From assembly GCA_002422725.1 (NCBI GenBank), contig DITE01000110.1:1-25506 (forward strand): a stretch of DNA of 25,506 bases, given 5' to 3'. Below are positions 1-8,169 of this stretch, one piece after another. A program made the position numbers and the translations under genes. This DNA comes from Bacteroidales bacterium UBA6192 (GTDB lineage: Bacteria; Bacteroidota; Bacteroidia; Bacteroidales; F082). The notes under the pieces are model-generated. The model searched no databases and was not told the DNA's origin. It was given only the letters and a program-made list of their open reading frames with translations. The first letter of the stretch is position 1; the number at the start of each line of letters is the position of its first letter.

Positions 1-172
1 GAATAATATTACAATTCTTCAACTTAAGCGATGGCAGCATATTATTGAGGATCGGCTTGCCATTGGCACAAATCTGGGATTGAATAAGAAATTCCTGCTG
101 CAATTGCTCGAACTCGTTCATGAAGCGTCAATACAGCGTCAGACAGATATTTTCAACAAGGACATGGAATAA
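1..172 (+). CDS. C-terminal end of a chorismate mutase domain (probable DAHP synthase/chorismate mutase), partial
   Basis: Reading from base 2, 56 codons run open to a TAA at 170-172; the start is outside the window. The visible residues include the stretches TILQLKRWQHIIEDR and LLELVHEASIQRQT. They resemble the last helix of the AroQ-type chorismate mutase domain that Bacteroidota fuse to 3-deoxy-7-phosphoheptulonate synthase. That enzyme acts in the cytoplasm on the shikimate route to Phe and Tyr, converting chorismate to prephenate. Only the helical tail is visible, so a stand-alone mutase cannot be excluded. The gene converges on corA with two bases between the stop codons. The assignment rests on family resemblance of a short fragment. 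Confidence 0.6.
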   Translation, partial: NNITILQLKRWQHIIEDRLAIGTNLGLNKKFLLQLLELVHEASIQRQTDIFNKDME

Positions 173-174
173 CC

Positions 175-1083
175 TTACATCCAGCGACGTCGTTTAAAAT
201 ACATGATCATTACCACGCTCAAAACGAACATGCCGCCAAGTAATAACCAGAAAGCGGAAGTCCAATCGTCAAGCGGAAGCTGCACATTCATTCCATAAAG
301 GCTTGTGATGAAAGTTAGTGGAAGTATAATGGATGAAATCAATGTCAGAATTTTGATGATCTCATTTGTTTTGTTTGTCTGCATCGAATCAAAGGTTTTC
401 GACAATCCTTCGATAAGATCTTCAAAATCTTCTGTCATATCCCACATTTTCTGGTAATAGTCGAGGATATTTCCCCAATAGTCTTCCATGTTGTCAGCAA
501 ATCCACTCACCTGACCGGTTTCAAACTTATGGAAGAGCCTTAGCTGAGGTTTGAAAATGGTATTGATTAGAATAATGTTTTTTCGGGTCACCGAAATCCG
601 TTCAATAATTTTTACCGGCCTGTTGCTAAAGAGTTCGCGGTTAATGAGCTCAAGATCGAGGCCCACTTTACGCATCAGATAGAGTGATTCTGACATCAGT
701 CGTTCCAGAATACGATACAACAAGGCATCAGATGTTCCAACATCAATTTCCTCATCATTTTTTTCGCGTTCTTCATATTCCATAAACATGCTGCCAACGA
801 TCCAATGCGACTTCCCAATGGTAATGACATAGTCCTCGCCCCAGAAAATTTTCACTTCCCGGGTTTTAATAAAGGTGTTCTGTTTGTCGAAATTTGGAAA
901 ATGCAGAATCATGAAGTAGTAATCATCATAGATATCAATCTTAGGTCGTTGGATCACTGATCTGCAGTCTTCGATATCAAGAGGATGAAAATGAAATTTT
1001 TCGAGCAGGTAGGTAAAATCTTGTTCGGTGGGATTGAGTAAATGGTGCCATTTCAGCCTTCCCATTTTGATGGTTTCAATCAT
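175..1083 (-). CDS. corA: CorA-family magnesium/divalent cation transporter
   Basis: A 302-residue protein close to the usual CorA length. The N-terminal two thirds form the soluble cytoplasmic funnel domain. Two membrane helices follow at about 243-263 and 275-295. The signature GMN tripeptide that forms the pore entrance is at residues 264-266 (SLYGMNVQLP), and the protein ends in a basic tail (KRRRWM), as in CorA pentamers of the inner membrane. The ATG at 1083 is the first sensible start. A Bacteroidota-type -7 box lies about 70 bases upstream. It stands alone on the minus strand and converges with the chorismate mutase gene. CorA and ZntB relatives differ mainly in selectivity, so Mg2+ is the expected but not proven substrate. 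Confidence 0.92.
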   Translation of the reverse strand: MIETIKMGRLKWHHLLNPTEQDFTYLLEKFHFHPLDIEDCRSVIQRPKIDIYDDYYFMILHFPNFDKQNTFIKTREVKIFWGEDYVITIGKSHWIVGSMFMEYEEREKNDEEIDVGTSDALLYRILERLMSESLYLMRKVGLDLELINRELFSNRPVKIIERISVTRKNIILINTIFKPQLRLFHKFETGQVSGFADNMEDYWGNILDYYQKMWDMTEDFEDLIEGLSKTFDSMQTNKTNEIIKILTLISSIILPLTFITSLYGMNVQLPLDDWTSAFWLLLGGMFVLSVVMIMYFKRRRWM

Positions 1084-1150
1084 AGGCGTTCCCTCCCTCT
1101 TTAAAGTATCAATGAAATAATGTTACATCCCTGGCAATGTTTTTGCGGTT

Positions 1151-1158
1151 CAAAAGTA
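1151..1158 (-). promoter_or_regulatory. Candidate -7 box for corA (TACTTTTG)
   Basis: On the minus strand the bases read TACTTTTG, an exact match to the Bacteroidota -7 element TAnnTTTG. It lies about 70 bases upstream of the corA ATG. No clear TTG -33 element was found 17-23 bases further upstream, so support is partial. Confidence 0.35.
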
Positions 1159-1236
1159 CGAATTTTTTTTGGAAACCGGAATGGGAAAACTTGGAGAAAA
1201 TGTTGTATTCAGTTTCTGTCGTGTTCAACGGAAATT

Positions 1237-1263
1237 ACCTGAGAGAACAAAAAACTCTCAGGT
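1237..1263 (-). terminator. Stem-loop downstream of the M14 peptidase
   Basis: ACCTGAGAG (1237-1245) and CTCTCAGGT (1255-1263) are a perfect 9-bp inverted repeat with a 9-base loop. The hairpin begins about 30 bases after the peptidase stop codon. On the minus strand the loop is T-rich, but only a short AATTT follows the stem. It may be a weak intrinsic terminator or a 3'-end-protecting hairpin. Confidence 0.5.
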
Positions 1264-1293
1264 TGATCCGGCCAAATTCAACTCAATGGGTTT

Positions 1294-3645
1294 TTACTGC
1301 ACAATCAGCTTTAACTGTTTCAGATCATTCCCATTCGTCAGATTCACGATATACACCCCTTTATTCCAGGAGTTCAAATCGAGTTGTATTTCTCGAGTGC
1401 CGGCAGGCACTAAATTCTGATAAACTACCTTGCCCTGCATATCAATTATGCTAAGGTTCAGTCCATTATGCAAAGAGCCGAACTGAATTACAGTTTGCAG
1501 ATTAGCAGGATTAGGACTAATCTGAGCATGTAGTTTTCCAGCGTGGCCTAATTCATTAAGTGAGGTTTCTTCATCAATAACCACCAGTTGAATATCATCA
1601 AAGTAGAATCCTTCGCCGGTAACAAAGACGTCGGAAATCAGGCGGAATCTAAGCTTGATACTCTCGCCGGCATAATCGCTCAGATCTATTTCCTCTTTCA
1701 CCCAATCCGAAATTCCATCATAGAGCGGTTTACCCTGATCCTGATTTTCTGAACCAGATTTGGTGTATTTACCTTCGAGCGGCACCCAGTTGGTGGTACC
1801 TTCTTTGCGCGCCTGCAACTGTACGTAATCATAACCTGACTCGATGTTCCAACGTGCCCAGAAACTGAGCTGAGCATAGGGTGTTTCACCAATTTCAATG
1901 GGGTTATTCAGGGTGATGATATTGTTTTCATTGTTGTTATAATTGCTTCCGGGCGAATCAGTTATTGAGCTGAAAGGTGAAACAAAATCCTCAGTTGTAA
2001 CATTCCATTTCGGAGATGTCCATTTAGAAAGATTGCTGCATGGGTCTTCGAAAATGATGGTAGGCTGGCCAAATATTTTAGTAATGGTGTCGGTCTGCTC
2101 AAAACTGCCATTATCGAGTTTCAACACATACCTGAATGCAGTGCCTGAAAGGATTTCCGGATTCAGGATAATGCTGATGGAGTCGCTCACCACTTCAAGC
2201 ATGTCGAGGCTGCCAAATGAAATCGGATCGCCTGTTTCGATAATATTTTCATCCAAAGCTTCAACACTCACAACCCATCCCTGGGTGTCAGCAAAGCCTA
2301 CCCTCTGCAGATCGAAATGGGCCTTGGTAGAAGTTTCTCCAATAATATATGGAGAGGTTTCTGTTAATTTTCCATAACTGCCTGCAAGGTAGGCAGCCAA
2401 AATGTTTTGGATCATATTCTCCTGACAAAGAGGGATGATTCGTGCCTGAGCCGGCCAGAAACCATCGTTACCATCGCCACATTCGGGGGTGTAAGCAAAA
2501 ATTTTGTTCTTGGTTTGGGTATCTCCATACATCCAGTCATCTGAGGCTCCATTTGTTGGATAAATGGTTGTGCTGCTCGGTCCGTAAACATAATTGTTGT
2601 CGCGGGTCATCATGGATGCATGAACATAAAAAATTTCATTATCAGGGCACAAATCCGATGTGTAGCCCCATGGATAAAGTAATAAGTCGCTATAAGAATG
2701 ATAGTTAAGAGCAATTTTAAAATCATGCTGCTCGGTCAGTGTTTTAATGGCCATGGTTTCGGGCTCGCTGAAAGCTGATGGTCCGCGATAGGTAAGATCG
2801 TCCGGATTGCCTGAGGAGCCTTCGTCATCATAGCCCCAGAAATAGCCAAAATTGCGGTTTACATCTACACCATAGGAATTAAACCCATTCTCTCTTCTGT
2901 TTTTGCGCCACATGCCTCCACCATTGGGGTTGGTAGTCTGATTGTAAACATAGCCATCAGGGTTTGCAACCGGAACAAATACCATTTCGGTGTTGTCGAC
3001 CAGATATTTTATTTCGTCGTTGGTATCGTAGTTTTCAAGAAGATGGAGCATGAAATAAAACATCTGCTGAACGCCAATTCCTTCGCGGGCATGAAGCAGA
3101 GAAGTATACAATACTTGCGGCTCGCCCTCCTGAATGGTTGGATTGTCGCTAATTTTAACATACCAGATTGGCCTGCCTTCATGGGATACATACATATCCG
3201 AAATGGGCTGTTTAACAGTAATCAGGTTAGGCCATTGTGCAGCCATAAAATCGAGTTTACTCAACACCTGATCATAGGTATAAAATCCACCCATTGATCC
3301 GTACTCCCAGTTTTCAGGAACCGGATAAAGATCCGAAAGATCGCGGAATGATGGTGAACTGATTTCTTTTTCGAAACGATCAAGATAAAATGCTGTCATG
3401 TCGCTGATAAGCACTTCGACATTGAAACCATTCTGGCTTAGTTTTTCAATCTCTGTCTGACTCAGTTGTACCTCAATATACTCATCTGTTTTGCTGCTGA
3501 CTCCTTCGAGGCCAACACCAAGCCCGAATATCTGGCTGATTTCCTTTCCTTCAAGGTGCACCCTGACTTTTGAATATTGTTCTTGTTGAGCACTTATGGT
3601 AAGCGCGGTGAAGGCAAAAAGACAGAAAAAGATAATTTTTTTCAT
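1294..3645 (-). CDS. Secreted M14-family zinc carboxypeptidase with C-terminal type IX sorting domain
   Basis: A 783-residue secreted metallopeptidase. It begins with a Sec signal peptide (residues 1-19, MKKIIFFCLFAFTALTISA). The M14 domain at about 115-420 carries all expected residues: zinc ligands H185 and E188 (in LLHAREG), H316 (in LNYHSYS) and the catalytic glutamate E388 (in YTPECGDG), plus a DVNRNF segment. The spacings agree with carboxypeptidase A. A beta-sandwich domain at about 530-690 (starting IIFEDPCSNLSKW) resembles the MAM/jelly-roll modules of secreted peptidases. The last 75 residues (from ISPNPA to LKLIVQ) are a type A sorting domain for the type IX secretion system, so export to the surface or medium is expected. 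Substrate specificity is not visible. It has its own flanking gaps and is probably monocistronic. Confidence 0.93.
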   Translation of the reverse strand: MKKIIFFCLFAFTALTISAQQEQYSKVRVHLEGKEISQIFGLGVGLEGVSSKTDEYIEVQLSQTEIEKLSQNGFNVEVLISDMTAFYLDRFEKEISSPSFRDLSDLYPVPENWEYGSMGGFYTYDQVLSKLDFMAAQWPNLITVKQPISDMYVSHEGRPIWYVKISDNPTIQEGEPQVLYTSLLHAREGIGVQQMFYFMLHLLENYDTNDEIKYLVDNTEMVFVPVANPDGYVYNQTTNPNGGGMWRKNRRENGFNSYGVDVNRNFGYFWGYDDEGSSGNPDDLTYRGPSAFSEPETMAIKTLTEQHDFKIALNYHSYSDLLLYPWGYTSDLCPDNEIFYVHASMMTRDNNYVYGPSSTTIYPTNGASDDWMYGDTQTKNKIFAYTPECGDGNDGFWPAQARIIPLCQENMIQNILAAYLAGSYGKLTETSPYIIGETSTKAHFDLQRVGFADTQGWVVSVEALDENIIETGDPISFGSLDMLEVVSDSISIILNPEILSGTAFRYVLKLDNGSFEQTDTITKIFGQPTIIFEDPCSNLSKWTSPKWNVTTEDFVSPFSSITDSPGSNYNNNENNIITLNNPIEIGETPYAQLSFWARWNIESGYDYVQLQARKEGTTNWVPLEGKYTKSGSENQDQGKPLYDGISDWVKEEIDLSDYAGESIKLRFRLISDVFVTGEGFYFDDIQLVVIDEETSLNELGHAGKLHAQISPNPANLQTVIQFGSLHNGLNLSIIDMQGKVVYQNLVPAGTREIQLDLNSWNKGVYIVNLTNGNDLKQLKLIVQ

Positions 3646-3800
3646 GATCTAAATTTTTGTTTAAAATGAAGGGCTAAAAGTAAAAAAAAACACGGTGATG
3701 CCGACCTGTACCTTTAAATTAAACTTAGAAGGCAAAAGGAGCGTTAAAAAGAAAGGTTTGCACCGGTTACCAGAATTTTATTACTCGGTTTTAAGCAAAT

Positions 3801-4388
3801 TTAATTCAAGGCGGGTTGCCACTCCAGTGTATTGATCAGGTGCTGGATATCTGCTTTCAGAAAGTCTATTACCGGGGCCAGTGAATCATTGTTCGGCCGC
3901 ACATTAAAATAGAGTGCTCCCCTGAGAAAATGGGTGGTGCTGTCAGTAACATAAAACTGCATGGGTGAGGCGGCACCCTTTCCATCGATCTCATAAACCA
4001 AACCGAATACACGTTTCGATTCATTCATAATCAAACTTTCGCGAATGGCATTTGCTTTGGGGATGTGTTTCTGTACCAATGCACGTGAATCTTCGATGAA
4101 ATTATTCAAATCATTGTTTACCGCTTTGTAACTGATATGCAAACTACCGTTAAAACCGGGGAACTCAACGTTGATCCAGCTTGTTTCGCCGGGAGAATTG
4201 TAATCGGGCGTAATGTTGGCATAGGCAGGATATTCAAACGAATAGGGCAGGTTTTCGCTTAGCCGGATGTAGGTTTTTTCAGGCAGATCGATTCTGAAAT
4301 ATCCACGGGGCTTTGGTGAATAACTTTGATCACAGCCAATAATGAGGAGCAAAACAATTGCGCAGGAAATTTTGATAAAATTATTCAT
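3801..4388 (-). CDS. gldD: Gliding motility/T9SS-associated lipoprotein GldD
   Basis: The protein is 195 residues from the ATG at 4388. This start is chosen because it gives a clean lipoprotein signal, MNNFIKISC...LLLIIGC, with lipobox cysteine C19. An earlier in-frame ATG at 4439 would add 17 hydrophilic residues inside gldE. The mature part begins DQSYSPKPRGYFRIDLP and is characteristic of GldD, a lipoprotein needed for gliding and type IX secretion in Flavobacterium. In non-gliding Bacteroidota it is kept with the secretion system. Its ATG overlaps the gldE stop by eight bases, so the two genes are translationally coupled. Its exact role in the machine is not known. Confidence 0.9.
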   Translation of the reverse strand: MNNFIKISCAIVLLLIIGCDQSYSPKPRGYFRIDLPEKTYIRLSENLPYSFEYPAYANITPDYNSPGETSWINVEFPGFNGSLHISYKAVNNDLNNFIEDSRALVQKHIPKANAIRESLIMNESKRVFGLVYEIDGKGAASPMQFYVTDSTTHFLRGALYFNVRPNNDSLAPVIDFLKADIQHLINTLEWQPALN

Positions 4389-5727
4389 TAACCGGCTTTT
4401 TGGTGGCTTTAACTTGTTTAATTCTTCTGTTATCGGCATCGGTGATTTCGAATATGAATCCCCTGCAGCTTATTTTTCTGCCAGTTTCGGGAATGCTCCC
4501 TTCGAGTTCGAGCAACAAGCCGGCTAATGTATCTGACTCGCCCTGAACGTCTTCAAAATAATGCTCATCAATACCAGCTACTTTACAAAAATCGATCAGG
4601 TTGGTGCGGGCTTCAAAAAGAAAAGTGTTTGCATCCAGTTTCCTGTAAGTTGAAATTTCGCTGTCTTTATCGAATTCATCATTGATTTCTCCAACGATTT
4701 CTTCAATGATATCTTCCAGGGTGAGCAAGCCTGAGGTGCCTCCATATTCATCAACCACAATGGCTAAGTGAATTTTCTTTTCACGGAATTCCTGCAAGAG
4801 GTCATTGATTTTTTTTGTTTCAGGCACATAAAAAGCAGGCCTGATGAGTTGTTTCCAATCAAATGCTTCCTTGTCCAGGAAAGGAATCATGTCTTTAATA
4901 TACAAAACACCCATCACCTTGTCGAGGCTATCCTCATAAACAGGAATGCGCGAAAAACCACTGTTCAATATGAGCTTGAGCAGGCTTTGAAAGTCAGATG
5001 ATATGTCGATTGCCGTGATGTTGACACGCGATTTCATGATACTGGTAACTTCCTTTTCACTGAACGTCGCTATACCTTTGAGCATTTGTCTTTCATCGGA
5101 TGGCGCAGAACCATCTGAAGTGATATCAATAGCAGCAGAAAGTTCGCTCATGACGAAGTCCGATGACTTTCGGGCCAGTCTGTTATCCAGAAAATGTGTT
5201 GAGTAAACCAGAATATTGCTGAGTGGCTTGAACAGGGTAACCATATTTTTCAATGGCCTGGCCATCATTCTGGTTGCTGAAAGCGGCCGCTGGTTGGCAA
5301 TTACTTTTGGGATAATTTCACCAAAAAGCAATATTAAGGAAGTCACAATGACAACTTGTATTGTAAAAGCCAAAACGGGATTCTCATTCAAATTGAAAAT
5401 CTGAAATGTTATAAATGTGGAGATGATCACAATAGCCACGTTAACCAGATTATTGGCAATAAGCAGGGTGGCCAGCAGGTGCTTGGCTTTTTCCCTTAAT
5501 TCAAGTACAAGTTTATCGGTTTCCTGACCCGATTCGCGTAAGTTTTTTAAATCAATGGCTTTAAGAGAAAAAAAAGCTGTTTCACTTCCCGAAATCAGCG
5601 CCGAAAACACCAGCAGAATCAAAATAGCCAACAGCCCAATGAGGGAAGGCGCACTAAAGCCATGAAATACTGAATTGGTCAGGGCAGCGAGGATACCCGC
5701 ATACGGGTCAGGGTCAGATGGATCCAA
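4381..5727 (-). CDS. gldE: GldE, CNNM/CorC-like membrane protein with CBS domains
   Basis: A 448-residue integral membrane protein. A DUF21/CNNM transmembrane domain fills about residues 25-190 (starting SLIGLLAILILLVFSALISG). A CBS pair lies at about 215-340, with typical segments SRIPVYE and HLAIVVDEYGGTSGLLTLED. A CorC/HlyC domain forms the C-terminus at about 350-435. The family includes Mg2+/Co2+ efflux-associated proteins. The gldE branch is defined by linkage to gldD and is thought to cooperate with it. The gene lies directly upstream of gldD with an 8-base overlap. A 194-base gap separates it from ssb and contains a candidate -7 box about 27-34 bases before the ATG. Transported ion and mechanism are not established. 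Confidence 0.9.
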   Translation of the reverse strand: MDPSDPDPYAGILAALTNSVFHGFSAPSLIGLLAILILLVFSALISGSETAFFSLKAIDLKNLRESGQETDKLVLELREKAKHLLATLLIANNLVNVAIVIISTFITFQIFNLNENPVLAFTIQVVIVTSLILLFGEIIPKVIANQRPLSATRMMARPLKNMVTLFKPLSNILVYSTHFLDNRLARKSSDFVMSELSAAIDITSDGSAPSDERQMLKGIATFSEKEVTSIMKSRVNITAIDISSDFQSLLKLILNSGFSRIPVYEDSLDKVMGVLYIKDMIPFLDKEAFDWKQLIRPAFYVPETKKINDLLQEFREKKIHLAIVVDEYGGTSGLLTLEDIIEEIVGEINDEFDKDSEISTYRKLDANTFLFEARTNLIDFCKVAGIDEHYFEDVQGESDTLAGLLLELEGSIPETGRKISCRGFIFEITDADNRRIKQVKATKKPVNE

Positions 5728-5753
5728 AGTGATATAATTTATAATTCAGGGTG

Positions 5754-5761
5754 CAAAAATA
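5754..5761 (-). promoter_or_regulatory. Candidate -7 box for gldE-gldD (TATTTTTG)
   Basis: The minus strand reads TATTTTTGC, matching TAnnTTTG, just upstream of the gldE start at 5727. It would give a leader of roughly 20 bases. No well-placed -33 TTG was found. Confidence 0.3.
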
Positions 5762-5832
5762 AACATTTTCACAATACATTTTCACGATTTTGAATTGATC
5801 CTAAGTTGAAAATCATACATTATCAGAGTTTT

Positions 5833-5848
5833 AGATTTTTCGAAATCT
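5833..5848 (-). other. Small hairpin in the ssb-gldE gap
   Basis: AGATTT and AAATCT form a 6-bp stem with a four-base loop. It reads TTCG on the plus strand and CGAA on the minus strand. It sits 70-90 bases after ssb. It has no U-tract, so it may be a weak transcript-end structure or chance. Confidence 0.25.
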
Positions 5849-5921
5849 CTGTCCACTACCAAAAGACTGGGTTTGTTGTTGTTTTGTGCGATGGTTTATC
5901 CGGTTGTTTTGCTCCAAAAGC

Positions 5922-6374
5922 TTAGAATGGAAGGTCATCGCCTGGTATAGGTGGTTGGGAAAATGACTGGTCTTCATTCATCTGCTTAGCTTCTTGTGCA
6001 TGAGGATAATCATGTTTCTGCTCATTTCCAGTATTGCTTTTCGTAAGCAGGTTCATGCGTTCGGCTATGATTTCGGTGATATATTTATTCTGGCCCTGGG
6101 CATCCTGGTATTGTCGGGTTTTGATGCGGCCTTCGATGAAAAGCAAATCACCCTTTACATAATTCCTCCTGCCTTCGGCAATGTCACTGGCCAGGTTTCC
6201 CCAGGCAACGATATTATGCCACTCGGTTTGATCCTGCCAGTTTCCGTCACGATCGCGATAACGCTCGCTTGTTGCCAGGGTAACAGCCATCTTTTTTCCA
6301 CCGTTTTCAAATGAAATCACTTCGGGATCTTTTCCCAGCCTCCCGATCAGCATAACTTTGTTTAGTCCGGCCAT
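5922..6374 (-). CDS. ssb: Single-stranded DNA-binding protein
   Basis: A 150-residue SSB. The OB-fold at about 1-105 opens with MAGLNKVMLIGRLGKDPEV and contains the W-rich ssDNA-contact region (QTEWHNIVAWG). A flexible linker follows. The C-terminus is acidic with an aromatic end (GDDLPF), the conserved tip that recruits replication and repair partners. It coats single-stranded DNA during replication, recombination and repair in the cytoplasm, normally as a tetramer. It starts 25 bases after the mutY stop, suggesting a mutY-ssb transcript that links two DNA-maintenance genes. Confidence 0.96.
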   Translation of the reverse strand: MAGLNKVMLIGRLGKDPEVISFENGGKKMAVTLATSERYRDRDGNWQDQTEWHNIVAWGNLASDIAEGRRNYVKGDLLFIEGRIKTRQYQDAQGQNKYITEIIAERMNLLTKSNTGNEQKHDYPHAQEAKQMNEDQSFSQPPIPGDDLPF

Positions 6375-6399
6375 ATGTTTGATTTTTTAAAATTATAGT

Positions 6400-7479
6400 T
6401 TATACAGGAACACCATTGTTATCTTCCAGATACCTGTCAATCAGTCTTGGAAATGCCAGCGTATCCAGTTTTTTTTGGCTGATCAAAGATAAGTCAAAAT
6501 TATGGGGAGATTCAATTTTTTTTGCAGGCTTTACAACATAAAACTTTGCAAAGATGCGCTGATGAGTCAACAAATGTTTGTAAACATGTGATTCATTCAC
6601 CAAAGTGCATGGATTGCCGGTGAATAGTTTTTGCCACAAATCGAGCTGTGTCAGGGAATCAAAATCGGTGGATGTTTCGGTTTCGAAATTCACAAACTCA
6701 TACAAACTTTTCCAGATATCATTTTGTCGCCTTTTGCGCACATATACATAGGTGTCGTCATCCTGTCGATTGAGGATGATCAGATAATTGAAAAACCGTT
6801 CAATCACTGCTTTCTTCTTGTCTTTTACCGGAAATTGACTGACCTGATTGTTCGACAGGGCATAACATTGGCTATTGAATGGGCAGCTGATGCAATCCGG
6901 GTTTCGTGGAGTGCAATGCAGCGCACCAAACTCCATCAATGCCTGATTATAATTTCCGGCATCAATTGATGGAACAAGTTCTGTTGCAATCTCTCTGAAA
7001 AGCATTTTGCCCTGCCGTGAAGCTATCGACTGATTGATACCGTAAATCCTTGAAAGGACCCTGTAAACATTTCCGTCAATCACCGGAACTGGAACTTGAA
7101 AAGCTATAGAAGCAATAGCTGCAGCCGTATAGTCGCCAATGCCACTTATTTTTTTGAGTTGTTCAACGCTTTGCGGGAAACGACCCCCGAAGTCATTGAC
7201 AATCTCTCTGGAAGCTTTCAGCAGATTTCTTGCCCTGCTGTAGTAACCCAAACCCTGCCACATTTTCATTACTTCGTCTTCCTGAGCCTTAGCCAGTGAG
7301 GTAATATCAGGCCACTTGTCAATAAAATTCTGATAATATGTCAGCCCCTGATTTACCCGGGTTTGTTGCAAGATGACTTCAGAAAGCCAAACCCGATAAG
7401 GATCAGAGGTTTCGCGCCAGGGCAATTGACGCTTGTAAACTTGATACCATTCAAGAAGTTTATGTTGAAAATTGGTCAT
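6400..7479 (-). CDS. mutY: A/G-specific adenine DNA glycosylase MutY
   Basis: A 359-residue base-excision-repair enzyme that removes adenine mispaired with 8-oxoguanine. Visible elements are the catalytic glutamate E34 (WLSEVILQQT), the helix-hairpin-helix (KKISGIGDYTAAAI) and the catalytic aspartate in PVIDGNVYRVLSR. The four-cysteine iron-sulfur loop is C-x6-C-x2-C-x5-C (CTPRNPDCISCPFNSQC). A C-terminal NUDIX-like 8-oxoG recognition domain follows from about residue 230. Length and order match the family. It is divergent from the HU gene across a 133-base gap and leads the mutY-ssb pair. Confidence 0.96.
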   Translation of the reverse strand: MTNFQHKLLEWYQVYKRQLPWRETSDPYRVWLSEVILQQTRVNQGLTYYQNFIDKWPDITSLAKAQEDEVMKMWQGLGYYSRARNLLKASREIVNDFGGRFPQSVEQLKKISGIGDYTAAAIASIAFQVPVPVIDGNVYRVLSRIYGINQSIASRQGKMLFREIATELVPSIDAGNYNQALMEFGALHCTPRNPDCISCPFNSQCYALSNNQVSQFPVKDKKKAVIERFFNYLIILNRQDDDTYVYVRKRRQNDIWKSLYEFVNFETETSTDFDSLTQLDLWQKLFTGNPCTLVNESHVYKHLLTHQRIFAKFYVVKPAKKIESPHNFDLSLISQKKLDTLAFPRLIDRYLEDNNGVPV

Positions 7480-7556
7480 TATTTTTGAAAATATTTAAAA
7501 AGAGCCTTTTAGAGTGAAAAAAAACAAAAAAATATATCTCAGGTGAAAAAAAAGTA

Positions 7557-7564
7557 TAATTTTG
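7557..7564 (+). promoter_or_regulatory. Candidate -7 box for the HU gene (TAATTTTG)
   Basis: TAATTTTGC matches TAnnTTTG about 49 bases before the HU ATG. It lies in a very A/T-rich divergent gap with mutY. No convincing -33 TTG is present. Confidence 0.35.
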
Positions 7565-7612
7565 CCAGTCCAAATAAAAATCTAATTTCTAATCCTTTAA
7601 AATGTTAAAGAT

Positions 7613-7897
7613 ATGACAAAAGCTGAAATCGTAGCAGATGTTGCTAACAAAACTGGAGTTGAAAAAGTTGCTGTACAAGCCGTTGTTGAAGCATTCATGG
7701 AAACTGTAAAAAGTTCGATGATGAACGGTGAGAATGTTTATCTGAGAGGATTCGGCAGCTTTACTATCAAAAGAAGAGCAGAAAAAACCGGTAGGAACAT
7801 TTCCAAGAACACCACCCTCATTATTCCGGCTCACAACATTCCCGCCTTCAAGCCGGCGAAGACTTTTGTTAACCAGGTGAAAAACCACGTTAAATAG
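7613..7897 (+). CDS. HU-family DNA-binding protein
   Basis: A 94-residue HU/IHF-type nucleoid protein. It begins MTKAEIVADVANKTGVEK, has the core turn YLRGFGSFTIKRR, and then a DNA-binding beta-arm with a proline at its tip (IPAHNIPAFKPAKTF). HU binds and bends DNA as a dimer and helps compact the chromosome. The ATG at 7613 is fixed by the classical N-terminus. A gap of 25 bases separates it from the next small gene, so the two are probably co-transcribed. HU and IHF subunits cannot be told apart by sequence alone here. Confidence 0.95.
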   Translation: MTKAEIVADVANKTGVEKVAVQAVVEAFMETVKSSMMNGENVYLRGFGSFTIKRRAEKTGRNISKNTTLIIPAHNIPAFKPAKTFVNQVKNHVK

Positions 7898-7922
7898 TAT
7901 TCAGTATTAAAATTATTATATC

Positions 7923-8012
7923 ATGCCAAGCGGAAAGAAGAGAAAGAGACATAAAATGGCAACCCACAAGCGCAAAAAACGCTTGAGAAAAAACAGGCAC
8001 AAGAAGAAATAG
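7923..8012 (+). CDS. 29-residue basic protein, AURKAIP1/COX24 (mS38)-like, probable small ribosomal protein
   Basis: A 29-residue ORF starting MPSGKKRKRHKMATHKRKKR and ending in further Lys/Arg/His; more than half the residues are basic. This small protein is conserved in Bacteroidota between the HU and RNase E/G genes. It resembles the AURKAIP1/COX24 domain found in mitochondrial small-subunit protein mS38 and in short actinobacterial ribosomal proteins. By analogy it would sit in rRNA of the small subunit; that role is inferred. Codon and motif conservation rather than length support it as a real gene. A perfect 12-bp stem-loop follows 26 bases after the stop. Confidence 0.85.
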   Translation: MPSGKKRKRHKMATHKRKKRLRKNRHKKK

Positions 8013-8037
8013 TTTTTCTTGCCACGTGCTTCATTGG

Positions 8038-8076
8038 ATAACACAATGCTAATGCTTGATATTGGCATTGTGTTAT
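8038..8076 (+). terminator. Stem-loop after the HU / small basic protein pair
   Basis: ATAACACAATGC (8038-8049) and GCATTGTGTTAT (8065-8076) are a perfect 12-bp inverted repeat with a 15-base loop. It stands just after the small basic protein gene and before rng. The following U-tract is poor (TCAGTTTA), so it may terminate weakly or stabilise the upstream mRNA. Confidence 0.55.
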
Positions 8077-8169
8077 TCAGTTTATGCATAATAATAAATT
8101 GTCAGCCCCGGGAGAAAGTATTCTTTTGGGAACCTAGCAAGCAAAATAACTAATACATACATAAAAAAA

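Noticed and set aside
1137..1454. Plus-strand ORF overlapping the end of the peptidase gene
   Set aside because: It has no recognisable protein features and lies opposite a conserved sorting domain.
4389..4439. Upstream start for gldD
   Set aside because: It adds a polar stretch before the lipoprotein signal and overlaps gldE by about 60 bases; the ATG at 4388 gives a normal signal.
7589..7888. Minus-strand ORF opposite the HU gene
   Set aside because: It is a mirror of a clearly conserved HU gene with no motif of its own.
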